This document shows, one piece after another, positions 1-9,400 of a stretch of DNA of 15,003 nt. The notes under the pieces were generated by a model that saw nothing but the letters and a program-made list of their open reading frames with translations, was not told the origin of the DNA and did not search any database. This DNA comes from Paraphysoderma sedebokerense (lineage: Eukaryota > Blastocladiomycota > Physodermatomycetes > Physodermatales > Physodermataceae), in contig JAHLJZ010000020.1 in assembly GCA_025602915.1 (NCBI GenBank), positions 312,001 to 327,003 on the forward strand, in the 5' to 3' direction. The position numbers and the translations under genes were made by a program. The number at the start of each line of letters is the position of its first letter. Positions within the stretch are counted from its first letter, which is position 1.

Positions 1-406
1 TCAAGATTTATCCACAGAAGAGATGAAAGAGCGCAACTCCAACTCTACATCGACGGAGAGAGGAACGGACAGAGGCGAAGGAAGGGAACGGGACAGCGCG
101 ACATGTGACCGAGTAATTATTACGGAAACTTTGTGCAACGGGACAATGCGACAATGTGACTGCTTTCCATTAATGGAATTAATCCTAATACCACTACACA
201 GATGGAGTGGCCATCAGAGTATACAAATGAGAATGCAGCAACAGATAGATCCGGGTATAATGTTGATATGTTTTTGCTAGAATAAATCGTATATTTAACT
301 TCTCTGGTGCTCCTGAGGCTGAGAGATCCCCAGTCTGCAATTCCCTCACCTGCCGGCCATTTCGGCGTCCACATCAAAAAGTATCTCTGGCTTTTACTCC
401 CTTCAA
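1..406. other. Upstream region of RPAP3, no supported gene
   Basis: I see no coding region supported by family resemblance. Short open frames on both strands give low-complexity or unrecognisable peptides, and the minus-strand one runs across the RPAP3 start. The stretch holds an imperfect direct repeat (87-109 and 137-160) and presumably the RPAP3 promoter and 5' UTR. I could not assign a TATA box or other specific element. Confidence 0.4.
87..160. repeat. Imperfect 23/24-bp direct repeat, about 50-bp period
   Basis: The block at 87-109 and the block at 137-160 both read AACGGGACA, then a variable CG/TG step, then CGACA, then TGTGAC. They differ by two substitutions and one inserted A. They lie 250-320 bp upstream of the RPAP3 start, so they could be duplicated promoter elements, but nothing in the sequence proves a function. 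Confidence 0.5.
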
Positions 407-2667
407 ATGATGGGCTCAAATGCAAACCACAAGGCTCCTAAGCCGGCGGATTTCTCTGACATACAACTTCAGATTAAACGCAATGCCGAGGAATATAGAG
501 ACTTCCTCTCGGACTTGTCATCATGGCAAAAGGAAATGAAGACGAAAGATGCAAAAGCCAAGATCCCCCCTGTTCATTCTAGCGTATGTGTTTAATGATT
601 TTCTCATAGATCCATACCTATTTGCTGTCGGATTTGCTCGAACAGCACAGTACAATTCTGCTCCAGGAGAAGTTTTATTCATCCATGGAATGAATGACTG
701 AAATATGCTTAAAGAATCAACCCCCTATTAGAACCGGATCAAAGATACAACCAAGACAGCATGTTCCTCCTTCGACAAGATCAACCGAATTAACAGACTT
801 GAAATCTCAAACTTCTGAATCCAAAAGAGAACGAAAGATCTCTGGGTTTGACTACAATTCATGGGATAAATTCGACGTCGTATGCATTGCGTCCTTAAAC
901 TATCATCATTCATCAAGATAATCCGACTAAAACAATTTGAAAACAAAAACTAGGATAAAGCTCTGGAAGATCTCGAGAATCAAGAATACCAAGAATACCA
1001 TGATCAGAAATCAAAACAAAAGGTGTCCGATCAATCGCTGCCACCGCAATCACTTATTGAAAACAAAGAAATGGCGAAAATAGAGAAGGATGAGGTATTC
1101 TGTGCTGGTTTTACGCAGCTAATATTAGGTTCGTTAATAACCTCTTATCTTTCATCAGGGCAATGTGTACTTCAAAAAGGGCAAATTCGTCAAAGCGGTG
1201 CAACACTACACGAAAGCCATAGAGTATGACTCTGAATGTGCAGTATATTACCTGAATAGGGCAATGGCTTTGCTGAAATTGCAAAGGTGAGAATGAGAGA
1301 AGATAATTTTCGCATAACGCCCCGCCTAATTTCTCGCTCCATAGATTTTCTGAAGCAGAGACTGATTGCACGCGAGGGCTGGAAAGGGAGCCAAAAAATA
1401 TTAAAGCTTTATGGAGGAGAGCAAATGCAAGAATTGGACTCGGAAAGTTGAAAGAAGCTAAACAAGGTTTGCCAGTAATACATCCCTTTTAATGAAAGGT
1501 AGACTGATCAGGTTTGAATCGTTAAGATCTAGAAGCTGCTTTAGTTTTGGAACCGACGAACAAGGCTATAAAGGATGACTTATCCAAACTACAATATAAA
1601 CTTCCGGCAGCAACTGGAGTAAGCAACAACGCTGCTGATATTGCGACACACGAGAAGTTAGGGCCTTTACGACGGAAATTGACTGTAGAAGAAGTAGAGG
1701 CAGAATGCGATATACCCGAGGATCACCCTGTCCGACTCTTTACATCCCGATCGAACGAAGTGGAAATAATGAAACCTAACATTACGAGCATTGATCAAAG
1801 CATGTCACCTCCAATCCAAGAAAGTGTAGTGGCTTCTACTGTGCCATCATCAGTTGCCGGTACTTTTGTCCCTGATGTTCCTCTCACCTCGGCGGACGCA
1901 TCAATACCGGACACCTCCAAATCTTCTTCCTCTTCTTCCCCTGCTCCGTCAGTCTTTCCATCATCCACCTCAAATTCAATTCAAGAAGCTTCGTCTAGTT
2001 CGCCGAATTTTACCGTATCCACTAAGGGGTTAATAAACGTGTTGCCCCCTCCTCCGACTGCGTCGTTCGAATTTGAGCGAGATATCAAAATAGTTCAGAA
2101 TTCCACGGAACTCCTATATCAATATCTTAAGGTAGAGATAGCTTTTCCTACTGCATGTGGGAGATAACTCTTCTTTCATTCGTTTTTCGTCGACTATTGT
2201 ATCTAATCAGTGATTTTTAGTCAATCTCACCGAAGTTCATTCCCGAACTTTTCACTACGCCAATATCTCCGGAAAACCTGTCACTATATATTCAATCTTT
2301 GCGTACCTCATTTTTGAAGAGTGAGCCGGCAACTCTAGTATACAACCTTCTTCTGTACTTATCAAAATGCAAACGGTTCGAAATGACAAGGATGTTCTTG
2401 GACAAGCGAGACTATGATGGTTTGTCTTCAAATTAGTGATTCTCTTGCCGAATAAATACGAATCATTAACTCGAATTGGACGGACTTTGTCCCGTTGATC
2501 GTTTTCTCGAATTAGCATTAAACGAAATATTCAAGTTTCTCGAGTCCTCATTTGACGGAAATTTTGATGCTCTAAAAAAGGTCGGAAAAGTCAAGGGAGT
2601 CTGGAAGATATTATACCAGGATTCAAGCCTTTCTGCTGCTACTGGGAAAGAAAATAAAGGTATCTGA
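407..2667 (+). CDS. RPAP3: RNA polymerase II-associated protein 3 (RPAP3), TPR adaptor of the R2TP-Hsp90 complex, eight exons
   Basis: Proposed exons are 407-583, 715-879, 954-1094, 1159-1286, 1345-1466, 1527-2131, 2221-2419 and 2516-2667. They sum to 1,689 nt (562 residues plus stop), with every junction in phase and GT-AG introns of 58-131 nt. The N-terminal block (about residues 16-43, with NAEEYRDFLSDLSSWQKEMK) and the conserved FDYNSWDKFDV block (about 104-114) are RPAP3 hallmarks. A TPR array follows at about 158-267 (GNVYFKKGKFVKAVQHYTKA, then ALWRRANARIGLGKLKEA). A Ser/Pro-rich linker spans about 268-420, and the C-terminal RPAP3_C helical domain about 425-520 (YNLLLYLSKCKRFEMTRMFL). 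In the known family the TPRs bind the Hsp90/Hsp70 C-terminal tail and RPAP3_C recruits the Rvb1/Rvb2 ATPases. R2TP assembles RNA polymerases, snoRNPs and PIKK kinases. Two adjacent ATGs (407, 410) could start it. The 131-nt first intron is the least certain, and the 3' end has an alternative (see findings). Confidence 0.9.
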
Positions 2668-3697
2668 AGCGTTAAACATCATTTCACCGGCTAAACTCAT
2701 AACATTTTCGGATGGAAGCAAGTCCTAAAAATCATATAGCAATTGAACTGTTTAGATTGTAAGGAAATAACGATTCTCTTCAATTTCAAATGTAGTATTA
2801 CCAAATGAAAGCAAAGTGTTTAAGCTGTATTTATCAGCTCTAAAGAACTCAGTTGATCGCTTCGTATCAAGAAGTCTTAGCACTCAATTCTGCTCATTTT
2901 TGGCAGTCTCTGTCAACCAAAGTTAAATGAAACGCACCAGTAACAATTGACTTCGAGTGAATGAATACATATATTACAAAGAATAGTTTTAACAGTTAAC
3001 TCCGTATAACCTGCTTCAATTTCCATTCATCTCGATACTGTCAATCGCTCTGATTACAGTGGCTAGTAGGCAACTTCTGAGAAACAATGACGGAATCCAT
3101 TGATTCATGTTGAAGTAATCCACATGGTCACCCGACACTTGACAGAACAGCTGATAAGATAATTAACTGATGTGTGTTACAGACAACGGATTTGGAGGAG
3201 AACAGTTGAAGAATATTCGCTTACTCGGTTGGCCCGGAACGCACTCTGCGTGTCAATGGCTACAGACGTTGTTAAATCAATCCCACGAGATTTATTGTTT
3301 CTTAAGCGTATTGTTGTACGGAAACAGCGGACGTCAGAAGAACGGGGACCAACCACAAAATACTTGACGCTAGTTTTGTCTTTCCAGGGGAGTTTCCACT
3401 TTCCAGGGGCTAAATGATTTGTGACTTGGCCCTAGAGGCGTCTGGAGTATTAAAAAATTTACATTTTATTGTTGAGGTCAGTCGCCACAGCATTCTTTCA
3501 AACTGATAACATATTCAAACAGAAAGTTCTCCTAACCAATGACATCAACGTCATGCGGGCAATTATGTGGGGTCGGAATGGACATATCTTATAATAAATG
3601 TGTGATAAAGTCTCGAGGTTCCCAGAAGCTGAAGAAGTAACAAAGGACTCAAAGAGCAATATTCCCGTTTCTTTCAGTCTTACCTCGATAAATTAAA
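2668..3697. other. Intergenic region between RPAP3 and the first 7TM gene
   Basis: I see no gene with recognisable homology. Two marginal open stretches are worth recording. A phase-matched possible extra RPAP3 exon lies at 2796-2926. An open frame at about 3172-3417 encodes a basic peptide (QRIWRRTVEEYSLTRLARNA) preceded by an acceptor-like TTACAG, but it has no domain I know. The RPAP3 3' UTR and the promoter of the 7TM gene at 3698 must lie here. Confidence 0.4.
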
Positions 3698-4513
3698 ATG
3701 GAGGAATTACAACAAATGTCCATCATTTCCTCAAGCATCTTCCTTGCTTCCTTCTGTGCGTCCTCAATATGTTTTTTCACATATCTAACTGTCGCCAAAT
3801 TCACGCGAGCTCACCTGCAAACCAACATATTCCACGGGTTTATGTACTTATTCTCAATGATCAGTTCTATTGAACCATTTATTTTAAATATTGTTTCGGA
3901 CAGCAATTGTAATCTCATTGGACTTTCATGCTTTACTTGGGCCTTTTCTATTATCGCCGCCAACCTTGTTGCGCTAAAACGTATAAGAGTCGTTGTAAAG
4001 CGTTATCAAATTGTCATTACGGTTGCCACTGGCGCCTTCTTACTTCACATCATCCCTCATATGGCAGTCTGTGCAACTGTAGTAGGAATTCGGCCTATTC
4101 CTCATCTTTGTGCCCCAATCGTTCAACTTCCGTGGGAAATTTCGATGAGTGCCTTGCTTCTATTATATTCAGTTCTTATGATATCTTTGCACGTATTTGC
4201 CTTCAACGAACTCTCTGACGACGTGAAAACTTTGGCGCAAGCTAACAGCTCTTCGACTCTGTTTAAAGTCAGCCAAATTATGTTGAATCTTACTGGTGTC
4301 TTCCTCGTTAATGTCATGCTCGCAATTACTAGACTTTCAAGTCCTAGCCCCATTATATTCTTAGCTCTTATATACGGCTTGGAAATCCTTGCACAATTTC
4401 TCTTAACCCGTGCACTTCTAGTACAGCATATCAACGACAATACAGCAACACCTAGAGTCAGCAGTGATCCAACTAAAGGGAATACGAAACAGTCGCTTCA
4501 CGACACTTGTTAA
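3698..4513 (+). CDS. Seven-transmembrane, GPCR-like protein (copy A), intronless
   Basis: A single 271-codon exon with no recognised named family. Hydrophobic segments lie at about 8-32, 43-66, 71-93, 104-130, 146-168, 188-211 and 216-240, which makes seven helices. Basic residues cluster in the loops after helix 1 (AKFTRAHLQ) and helix 3 (LKRIRVVVKR), so the positive-inside rule gives N-out/C-in, the GPCR topology. Cys71 at the outer end of helix 3 and Cys138 in the predicted second extracellular loop sit where the classical GPCR disulfide forms. The hydrophilic tail (about 244-271) is poorly conserved. It is likely a plasma-membrane sensor, with ligand and coupling unknown. A paralogue lies convergently at 4949-5770, and a polyadenylation-like AATAAA lies 105 nt downstream (4618-4623). 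Receptor function is inferred; a seven-helix transporter or structural protein is possible. Confidence 0.85.
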   Translation: MEELQQMSIISSSIFLASFCASSICFFTYLTVAKFTRAHLQTNIFHGFMYLFSMISSIEPFILNIVSDSNCNLIGLSCFTWAFSIIAANLVALKRIRVVVKRYQIVITVATGAFLLHIIPHMAVCATVVGIRPIPHLCAPIVQLPWEISMSALLLLYSVLMISLHVFAFNELSDDVKTLAQANSSSTLFKVSQIMLNLTGVFLVNVMLAITRLSSPSPIIFLALIYGLEILAQFLLTRALLVQHINDNTATPRVSSDPTKGNTKQSLHDTC

Positions 4514-4948
4514 GATTATTTATTCTTCTCAATAAGAATTGCAAAATTGACATGTATAAAATATAGTAATTTTAGTGCATCTTGTATTATAACAATATCT
4601 TATACATTCCTAAGTAAAATAAATGATCATCAAACATTTTCGATCCTCTTGGTTGAAACATCGCCAAATTTAGAATCCCCGACCCCCGTTAGTCTACCCA
4701 TTAATCAGATTTGGTACCAATTGCCAACACCAGAGAATACTCCAAATATCAATTAAATAACTGAGGAATGAAGTTAGGTACGGTGGATACTGGTTTAAGC
4801 GCTTATTGGTAATAGATCTATTGGATGCTTTCAATTTTGACTGTGTATGTAGACATATTACAAAAAGAAAACTAAGACTGCGGACTCCGTACAACTTTGC
4901 GAAGCAAAAATTTAATGAAGACCGTTTCACCCACGCTCCAAGCTTCCC
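4514..4948. other. Shared 3' region between convergent 7TM genes
   Basis: AT-rich spacer of 435 bp between the two stop codons. AATAAA at 4618-4623 fits a polyadenylation signal for the plus-strand gene. No equivalent hexamer was spotted for the minus-strand gene. Short open frames on both strands lack recognisable content, so no gene is proposed. Confidence 0.45.
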
Positions 4949-5770
4949 TTATGTTCCGGAATTTTTCTGGATATTGAATGAACTATCTTTCATCGCTAAA
5001 TTCGACTTGCTCTTCTGAGAAATCTTTTCACTAAAATGCTGCACGAACAGAGCTCTGGTTAAAATAAATTGTGCGAGGATTTCTAAACCGTATATAAGAG
5101 CTAAGAACATAATAGGATTGGGGCTCGACAGACGAGTTATCGCAAGCATGATGTTGACAAGGAAGACACCGGTAAGGTTTAGCATAATTTGACTGACTCT
5201 GTATAATGTTGTCGAACCGTTGTGAGCTTGGTTTAAAATTTTAACGTCCTCTGAAAGCTCATTGAAAGCAAAAATATGCAAAGAAATCATCAGGACCGAA
5301 TATATCAACAATAATGTACTCATTGATATTTCCCAAGGAGGTTGAACGACAGGAGCGCAAAGATGAGGAATGGGCCGAATTCCTGTAACAGTAGCACACA
5401 CTCCCATATGTGGAATAGTATGCAATAAAAATGTAGCAGTAGCGATGGCGATGAGTTTTCTAAAGCGCCTAACGACTAAGCTTATTCGTTTGAGTGCGAC
5501 AAGATTTGCTGCGATGATGGAAAACGCCCACGTAAAGCACGAAAGTCCAATCATATTACAGTTGCTGTCGGACACAAGATTCAAAATAAAAGGCTGCAAA
5601 GAACTTATCATCGAGAATAGATACATAAAACTGTGAACTATATTCGTTTGGAGGTTCGCTCGCGTGAACTTGGCGACAGTCAAGTAAGTGAAGAAACATA
5701 TTGCTGACGAACAGAACGATGCGAGGAAAATGCTTGAAGAAATTATGGAAACCTGCTGTAATTCATCCAT
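4949..5770 (-). CDS. Seven-transmembrane, GPCR-like protein (copy B), intronless paralogue
   Basis: A single 273-codon exon on the minus strand, roughly 80% identical by eye to the 3698-4513 product over its first 244 residues. The start was chosen because the opening (M-D/E-ELQQ-x-SIISSS) is shared. All seven hydrophobic segments, the basic cytoplasmic loops, Cys71 and Cys138, and the IPHM, GIRPIPHLCAP, LNLTGVFLVN and LIYGLEILAQF blocks are conserved. Differences concentrate in the helix 3-4 loop (KRISLVVRRFRK), the helix 5-6 loop (ILNQAHNGSTT, one residue longer) and the C-terminal tail, which is unrelated and Ser/Lys-rich. Many changes are conservative, suggesting both copies are still under selection. 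The inverted arrangement implies duplication with inversion. The function is inferred only from topology, and no ligand or family name can be given. Confidence 0.85.
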   Translation of the reverse strand: MDELQQVSIISSSIFLASFCSSAICFFTYLTVAKFTRANLQTNIVHSFMYLFSMISSLQPFILNLVSDSNCNMIGLSCFTWAFSIIAANLVALKRISLVVRRFRKLIAIATATFLLHTIPHMGVCATVTGIRPIPHLCAPVVQPPWEISMSTLLLIYSVLMISLHIFAFNELSEDVKILNQAHNGSTTLYRVSQIMLNLTGVFLVNIMLAITRLSSPNPIMFLALIYGLEILAQFILTRALFVQHFSEKISQKSKSNLAMKDSSFNIQKNSGT

Positions 5771-6259
5771 AATGCTTTGGTGTAAGAAACTAGCAGATTC
5801 CAGGCGTGGGGCGGCGCATTTATGTTGAATTCAAGAGAGCAAACCTTCAGCGTTTCCCATCCACAATGCATCTCCTGATACTGACGTTAGATAAAAGAAC
5901 ATTCTGTTTACCTGCTTGGTTAATTATCAACAACTTCGTGGCAAATGTCCGCCAAAAATCCCGTAGTCTCCTAAAGAGGTTGTTGTAAGTTCACAATAGG
6001 CCCATGAACATGTCCCCTGGCCGTGCCCAGCATTTGACACTAGGAGGAACTTATGATGAAGCACAAGGATGAAAGGTGTAAGTAATGATTACTAATCTCT
6101 CCAATTTCTCCAAGGTTCTCATTTTTTATCAAGATAAGCATACAGCCAAGCGAATACAGCTTTATTTTTGACGAACAAAGTTCAGCGGGGGCAACTGTTT
6201 ACTGTATATAGAGGATATGTAAACAAAGGCTCACGTGTCATTCACTTATTTGTTCATCC
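5771..6259. other. Spacer between 7TM copy B and the tandem element
   Basis: No supported gene. An open frame at about 5806-5988 encodes an unrecognised 60-residue peptide and looks like chance. The stretch should hold the promoter of the minus-strand 7TM gene. An E-box-like CACGTG lies at 6232-6237. The base just before the repeat unit is C at 6259, where the second unit is instead preceded by T. That mismatch defines the left edge of the unit at 6260. Confidence 0.4.
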
Positions 6260-6281
6260 CAGCCAAGTGGTCATTCATCTT

Positions 6282-6295
6282 TACGACGCGTCGTA
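6282..6295. repeat. 14-bp perfect palindrome (copy 1)
   Basis: TACGACGCGTCGTA equals its own reverse complement. It lies 22 bp inside the left edge of the unit, the position expected for a recombinase or regulator binding site near a Crypton end. Confidence 0.6.
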
Positions 6296-6328
6296 TGAGC
6301 CATATCGGATCTAAGAGTTTCCCATAAC

Positions 6329-6338
6329 GTCGTACGAC
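6329..6338. repeat. 10-bp perfect palindrome (copy 1)
   Basis: GTCGTACGAC is self-complementary and uses the same TCGTA/TACGA words as the 14-bp palindrome, with centres 45 bp apart (about four helical turns). Confidence 0.55.
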
Positions 6339-6421
6339 TGAGACCATACTGACGCGGTTGCTTAACAAATGCAAGCCTTCCTCATCAATACTTTATATCT
6401 ATACCCTACTTATTACACAAA

Positions 6422-9400
6422 ATGATCTCATTAAGTCTTCCACCACTTCAGTGTGTCCGCAGAATGCAGCATCCGACCTCATCATCAACTGGTTTGTGCT
6501 TCACAACATTGAATCCTCAAATACTTGATCCTCCCACTCAGTCCCTTGCTCCGTCCAATAGCCGAAACTCATGAATGCAAAAAATGCGGTGAAAAAGATG
6601 CAGCGAAATTTGGAAAATACAAGAATCGTGATGGTTCTATCAAGGGACTTCGGCCGACTTGCTATAAATGTGGCCAATCTACCATTAAGAAAAGGTGTTG
6701 AAGTTTGAACGCTTTTCATCGCGTGTTTGATATTATTCAAACCTAAATTCTTTTAAAGCATAACATAACATAACTAATAAAGGAATCCGTCCTTCATATT
6801 GCCTCCTCTTGTTGCTACATAGGGCATCCTCGAACCAGCCGGCAGATCTCACACAGAAATCGTCAAACTGTACTCCTACTTCAAATGGCGATACAACTGC
6901 CTCCACCGAACCAAATAGTTATGCTCCAACATCCACTACTGAAGACAAAGTCGAGTCGTTATTAGTCAAAGATACGGACGCAAAGACCCCCGAAATTGCA
7001 CAATGTCAGGTAGAAGCGACGAATTCGTCCGTCAGCAGTTCAGCGCGCAAGAGAACGGTTGAGGTGGCATTTGAGGAAGGCAACAACGAATCAGTGAATG
7101 CGGATCAACTGGAACCAAAGGAAACACCTTATGCAGAAACTAGAAAAGAGTACGTTGCTGCGGTCTCAAAGTTGAGTGCTGCAGCTTTCAATATAAGGAA
7201 AGACGTCCGAAACCTGGCAAAGAAGAGTAGATCAAACAACACGAATCAATCGTACACATCATATAAACGGGCTTATCAGGTAGTAGCATGACCCTGAATT
7301 TTCAAATATTGCTTCTAACATGTTGTCTCCGTGCTAGGAATATTGTGATATGGTCAAGGATGAAGAACTATTGCTCCCTAACGAGATTGAGGTAGGGGGG
7401 TATTTGTTACCAAGCGATGATAGGATTGCACATTTTGTACAACATTACATGCATACATTGTGGCCTCAGCGTCGAAAAAGGAAGTCCAAGAATGCCGAGT
7501 CCGAAACGGCTAGCTTCGTACGTTCCCCTCTCGATCATCATGATTCTTGATGAAGTCTATCATTAACATTCTTGCAGTCGGTTTGCAAACAAGCTGTGAG
7601 TGCAGTTGTGGATTTGTGGAAAGATCTAAAAGCAACACTGAATTACCCTCCAGATAAGGTTGTGCCACACCCAAGAGGCGATCTGGTTAAATCGGTTTTG
7701 GATTCGATAGAAAGCACGGAGTCTGAACGTATCAGAAAGTGAGTAAATTATACTTCTATTGGTTTCGGTTATCAGTACTAATCAGTCCCATTAGGCATAA
7801 AAAAGACAGGGGCTTGTCTACAATTTTGGATTCATATTCAGACCAACAGCTGGACGAAATGATTGAAATACTTTACCAGTCACCGGACCCAACTGACTTC
7901 ACTCGAACTTTAATATTTCTGATAGTCGGTGAAGTGTTTCTGACAAGAGGAGATGAATTGCGCAGGGTCGAATTTGGAGATATGTACATAATGGATTGGC
8001 CGGAATCGATGGGACCAACAAAATGTCGTGCGATGATTTACGCAATTGACCGAACTAAAACCACGCAGGTATTCATTTTCTGAATGAGCATATATCATTC
8101 TTGGATCTTTCGTCCTGATTCTTCATTATCAAGCGAGGACATCTATATGCATCGGCTATTCGGCATCGCCTACCTCACCTGTGCTCATTCGTTGCGGTTG
8201 GTCTGTCTTTCCTGGTCCGCTTTCACCTGAATCATGAACCTTTTCCTGACTTCACCGACGGCTCATGGTAAGTGAGCGGTGCGTCAATTTGTTTATTCCC
8301 GTGGCGGACCTAATCTTTGCTTACTCTTCCTGTAGGGCGGACCGAAAACTTGTCATTGCAGAATCCGACCAACCTTCGGAACAGTTGGATTATGGAACCC
8401 AGTTGAAAAAAACCTCACAAATATACGAAGCAATAGGACATATTTCATCTAAGGTCAGTGTTGCTATCAAAGTATCTATATGTAGCAAGAGTATTGATCA
8501 TTGCCTACAGAAAACGCATGCTCAAAGAGGTCGGGGTGCGCGGAAAGCTGAATTTGGCGGCGCATCTGAAGATCAGATTCGTAAAATTGGTCGTTGGCAA
8601 CAGGACGCTTTGGGGAGCTCGTATCTCAGTAGATTTTCTTTTCCGACTACAGCTATTATGTGTGGTCATGGGGATAGTCGAGGTGGATTTTTCGTTGCAC
8701 GGGCCCATATTGAGCCTCCTAAATCATTGCAGGAAAAGCTGTTCCCCGAGTTAGAGGCTAAGGTTGCAGACATGGAGCGAGAAAATACCAGAGACATAAG
8801 CGCAGTTCACTTCATCAATCTCTTGCGTTATCTTCGAATGTGCGTTTTGCGATTATGATACATAACTCTTTTATCATCCCCGCCATTGACTTTATTTTAA
8901 AGCACGATCTTTCAGGATGCTGTCTGTTTGATGGATCGATATCCTACTTGCGTCTTATGGAACGCGGTACTGTTTCAGGATCCAGAATTCTTAGAGTTTA
9001 AGGTAGCTTTAAAGGCACATTTAGCGACCGATCCAGAGAAGAAGTTCATCCAAGATCGTTTACGAAAAGCAGATCCCGCCGCTGCAGCTTACCTATCTAG
9101 ACTTGATGCTAACCTGACAGACGTTAAGCAAGAGTTCAAGCGAGAGGTGGCATATGTTAAACGAGAGGTTGCAGATGTCAAACGAGATATTGCTGGTGTC
9201 CGGCGAGGCTTAGAGCTTATCTTAGAACATCTTGTACCGGTGAGAATTGAAGATTACCATCGCCGTGAAGAGGCCATTTCTGACCAATGTTTGACTTCAA
9301 GGGGAAATACGACACCTCGGAATTTTGTGATGACTCCCGCACAGTCTCCAATACTGATCGTTCTTTTCCCAACCAACTGCCACCGGCACAAAAAACCCCA

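Larger units (their letters stand above)
6271..6381 (-). other. Small minus-strand open frame with helix-turn-helix-like motif (copy 1)
   Basis: Thirty-six codons with no ATG at the beginning, ending in a stop at 6271-6273. The centre reads QYGLSRTTLWETL, which resembles the second and recognition helices of pipsqueak/CENP-B-type HTH domains (pattern A-x-x-Y-G-[IVL]-x-x-[ST]-T-L), followed by a basic tail. TTAAG just before CAACCG could be a splice acceptor, making this the last exon of a minus-strand gene, but I found no upstream exon. It may be a remnant or chance. Confidence 0.25.
6260..6421. promoter_or_regulatory. Left terminal region of copy 1: palindromes and probable recombinase promoter
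   Basis: Non-coding on the plus strand. It contains a 14-bp perfect palindrome at 6282-6295, a 10-bp perfect palindrome at 6329-6338 and a TATA-like TTTATATCTATA at 6392-6403, about 20-30 bp before the proposed recombinase ATG. The palindromes share TCGTA and related CGTATGAG/CGACTGAG extensions, so they could be binding sites for the recombinase, its GCR1_C domain or a regulator. A minus-strand micro-frame with an HTH-like motif overlaps it. The function is inferred. Confidence 0.4.

Noticed and set aside
120-425. 101-codon minus-strand open frame upstream of RPAP3
   Set aside because: It overlaps the RPAP3 start, has no recognisable homology and shows no supporting signals.
4123-4440. Minus-strand open frame opposite 7TM copy A, and a plus-strand one opposite copy B (5370-5636)
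   Set aside because: Both are shadows of the 7TM coding frames, and their peptides have no recognisable domain.
5806-5988. 60-codon plus-strand open frame upstream of 7TM copy B
   Set aside because: No homology, no context, and a length expected by chance.
6501-6740. Minus-strand open frame of 79 codons (also 10873-11112)
   Set aside because: It is the antisense shadow of the zinc-ribbon exon, which has a clear Cys4 pattern and phased splice sites on the plus strand.
8458-8754. Plus-strand open frame of 98 codons overlapping the catalytic region (also 12830-13126)
   Set aside because: It lies in another frame over the HxxR-W-Y exon, and its peptide has no family resemblance.
8840-8915. Joining 8839 to the acceptor at 8914-8915 (CTTTCAG)
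   Set aside because: That junction puts the next exon in a frame with an early stop. The acceptor at 8901-8902 keeps phase and restores the IFQDAV block.
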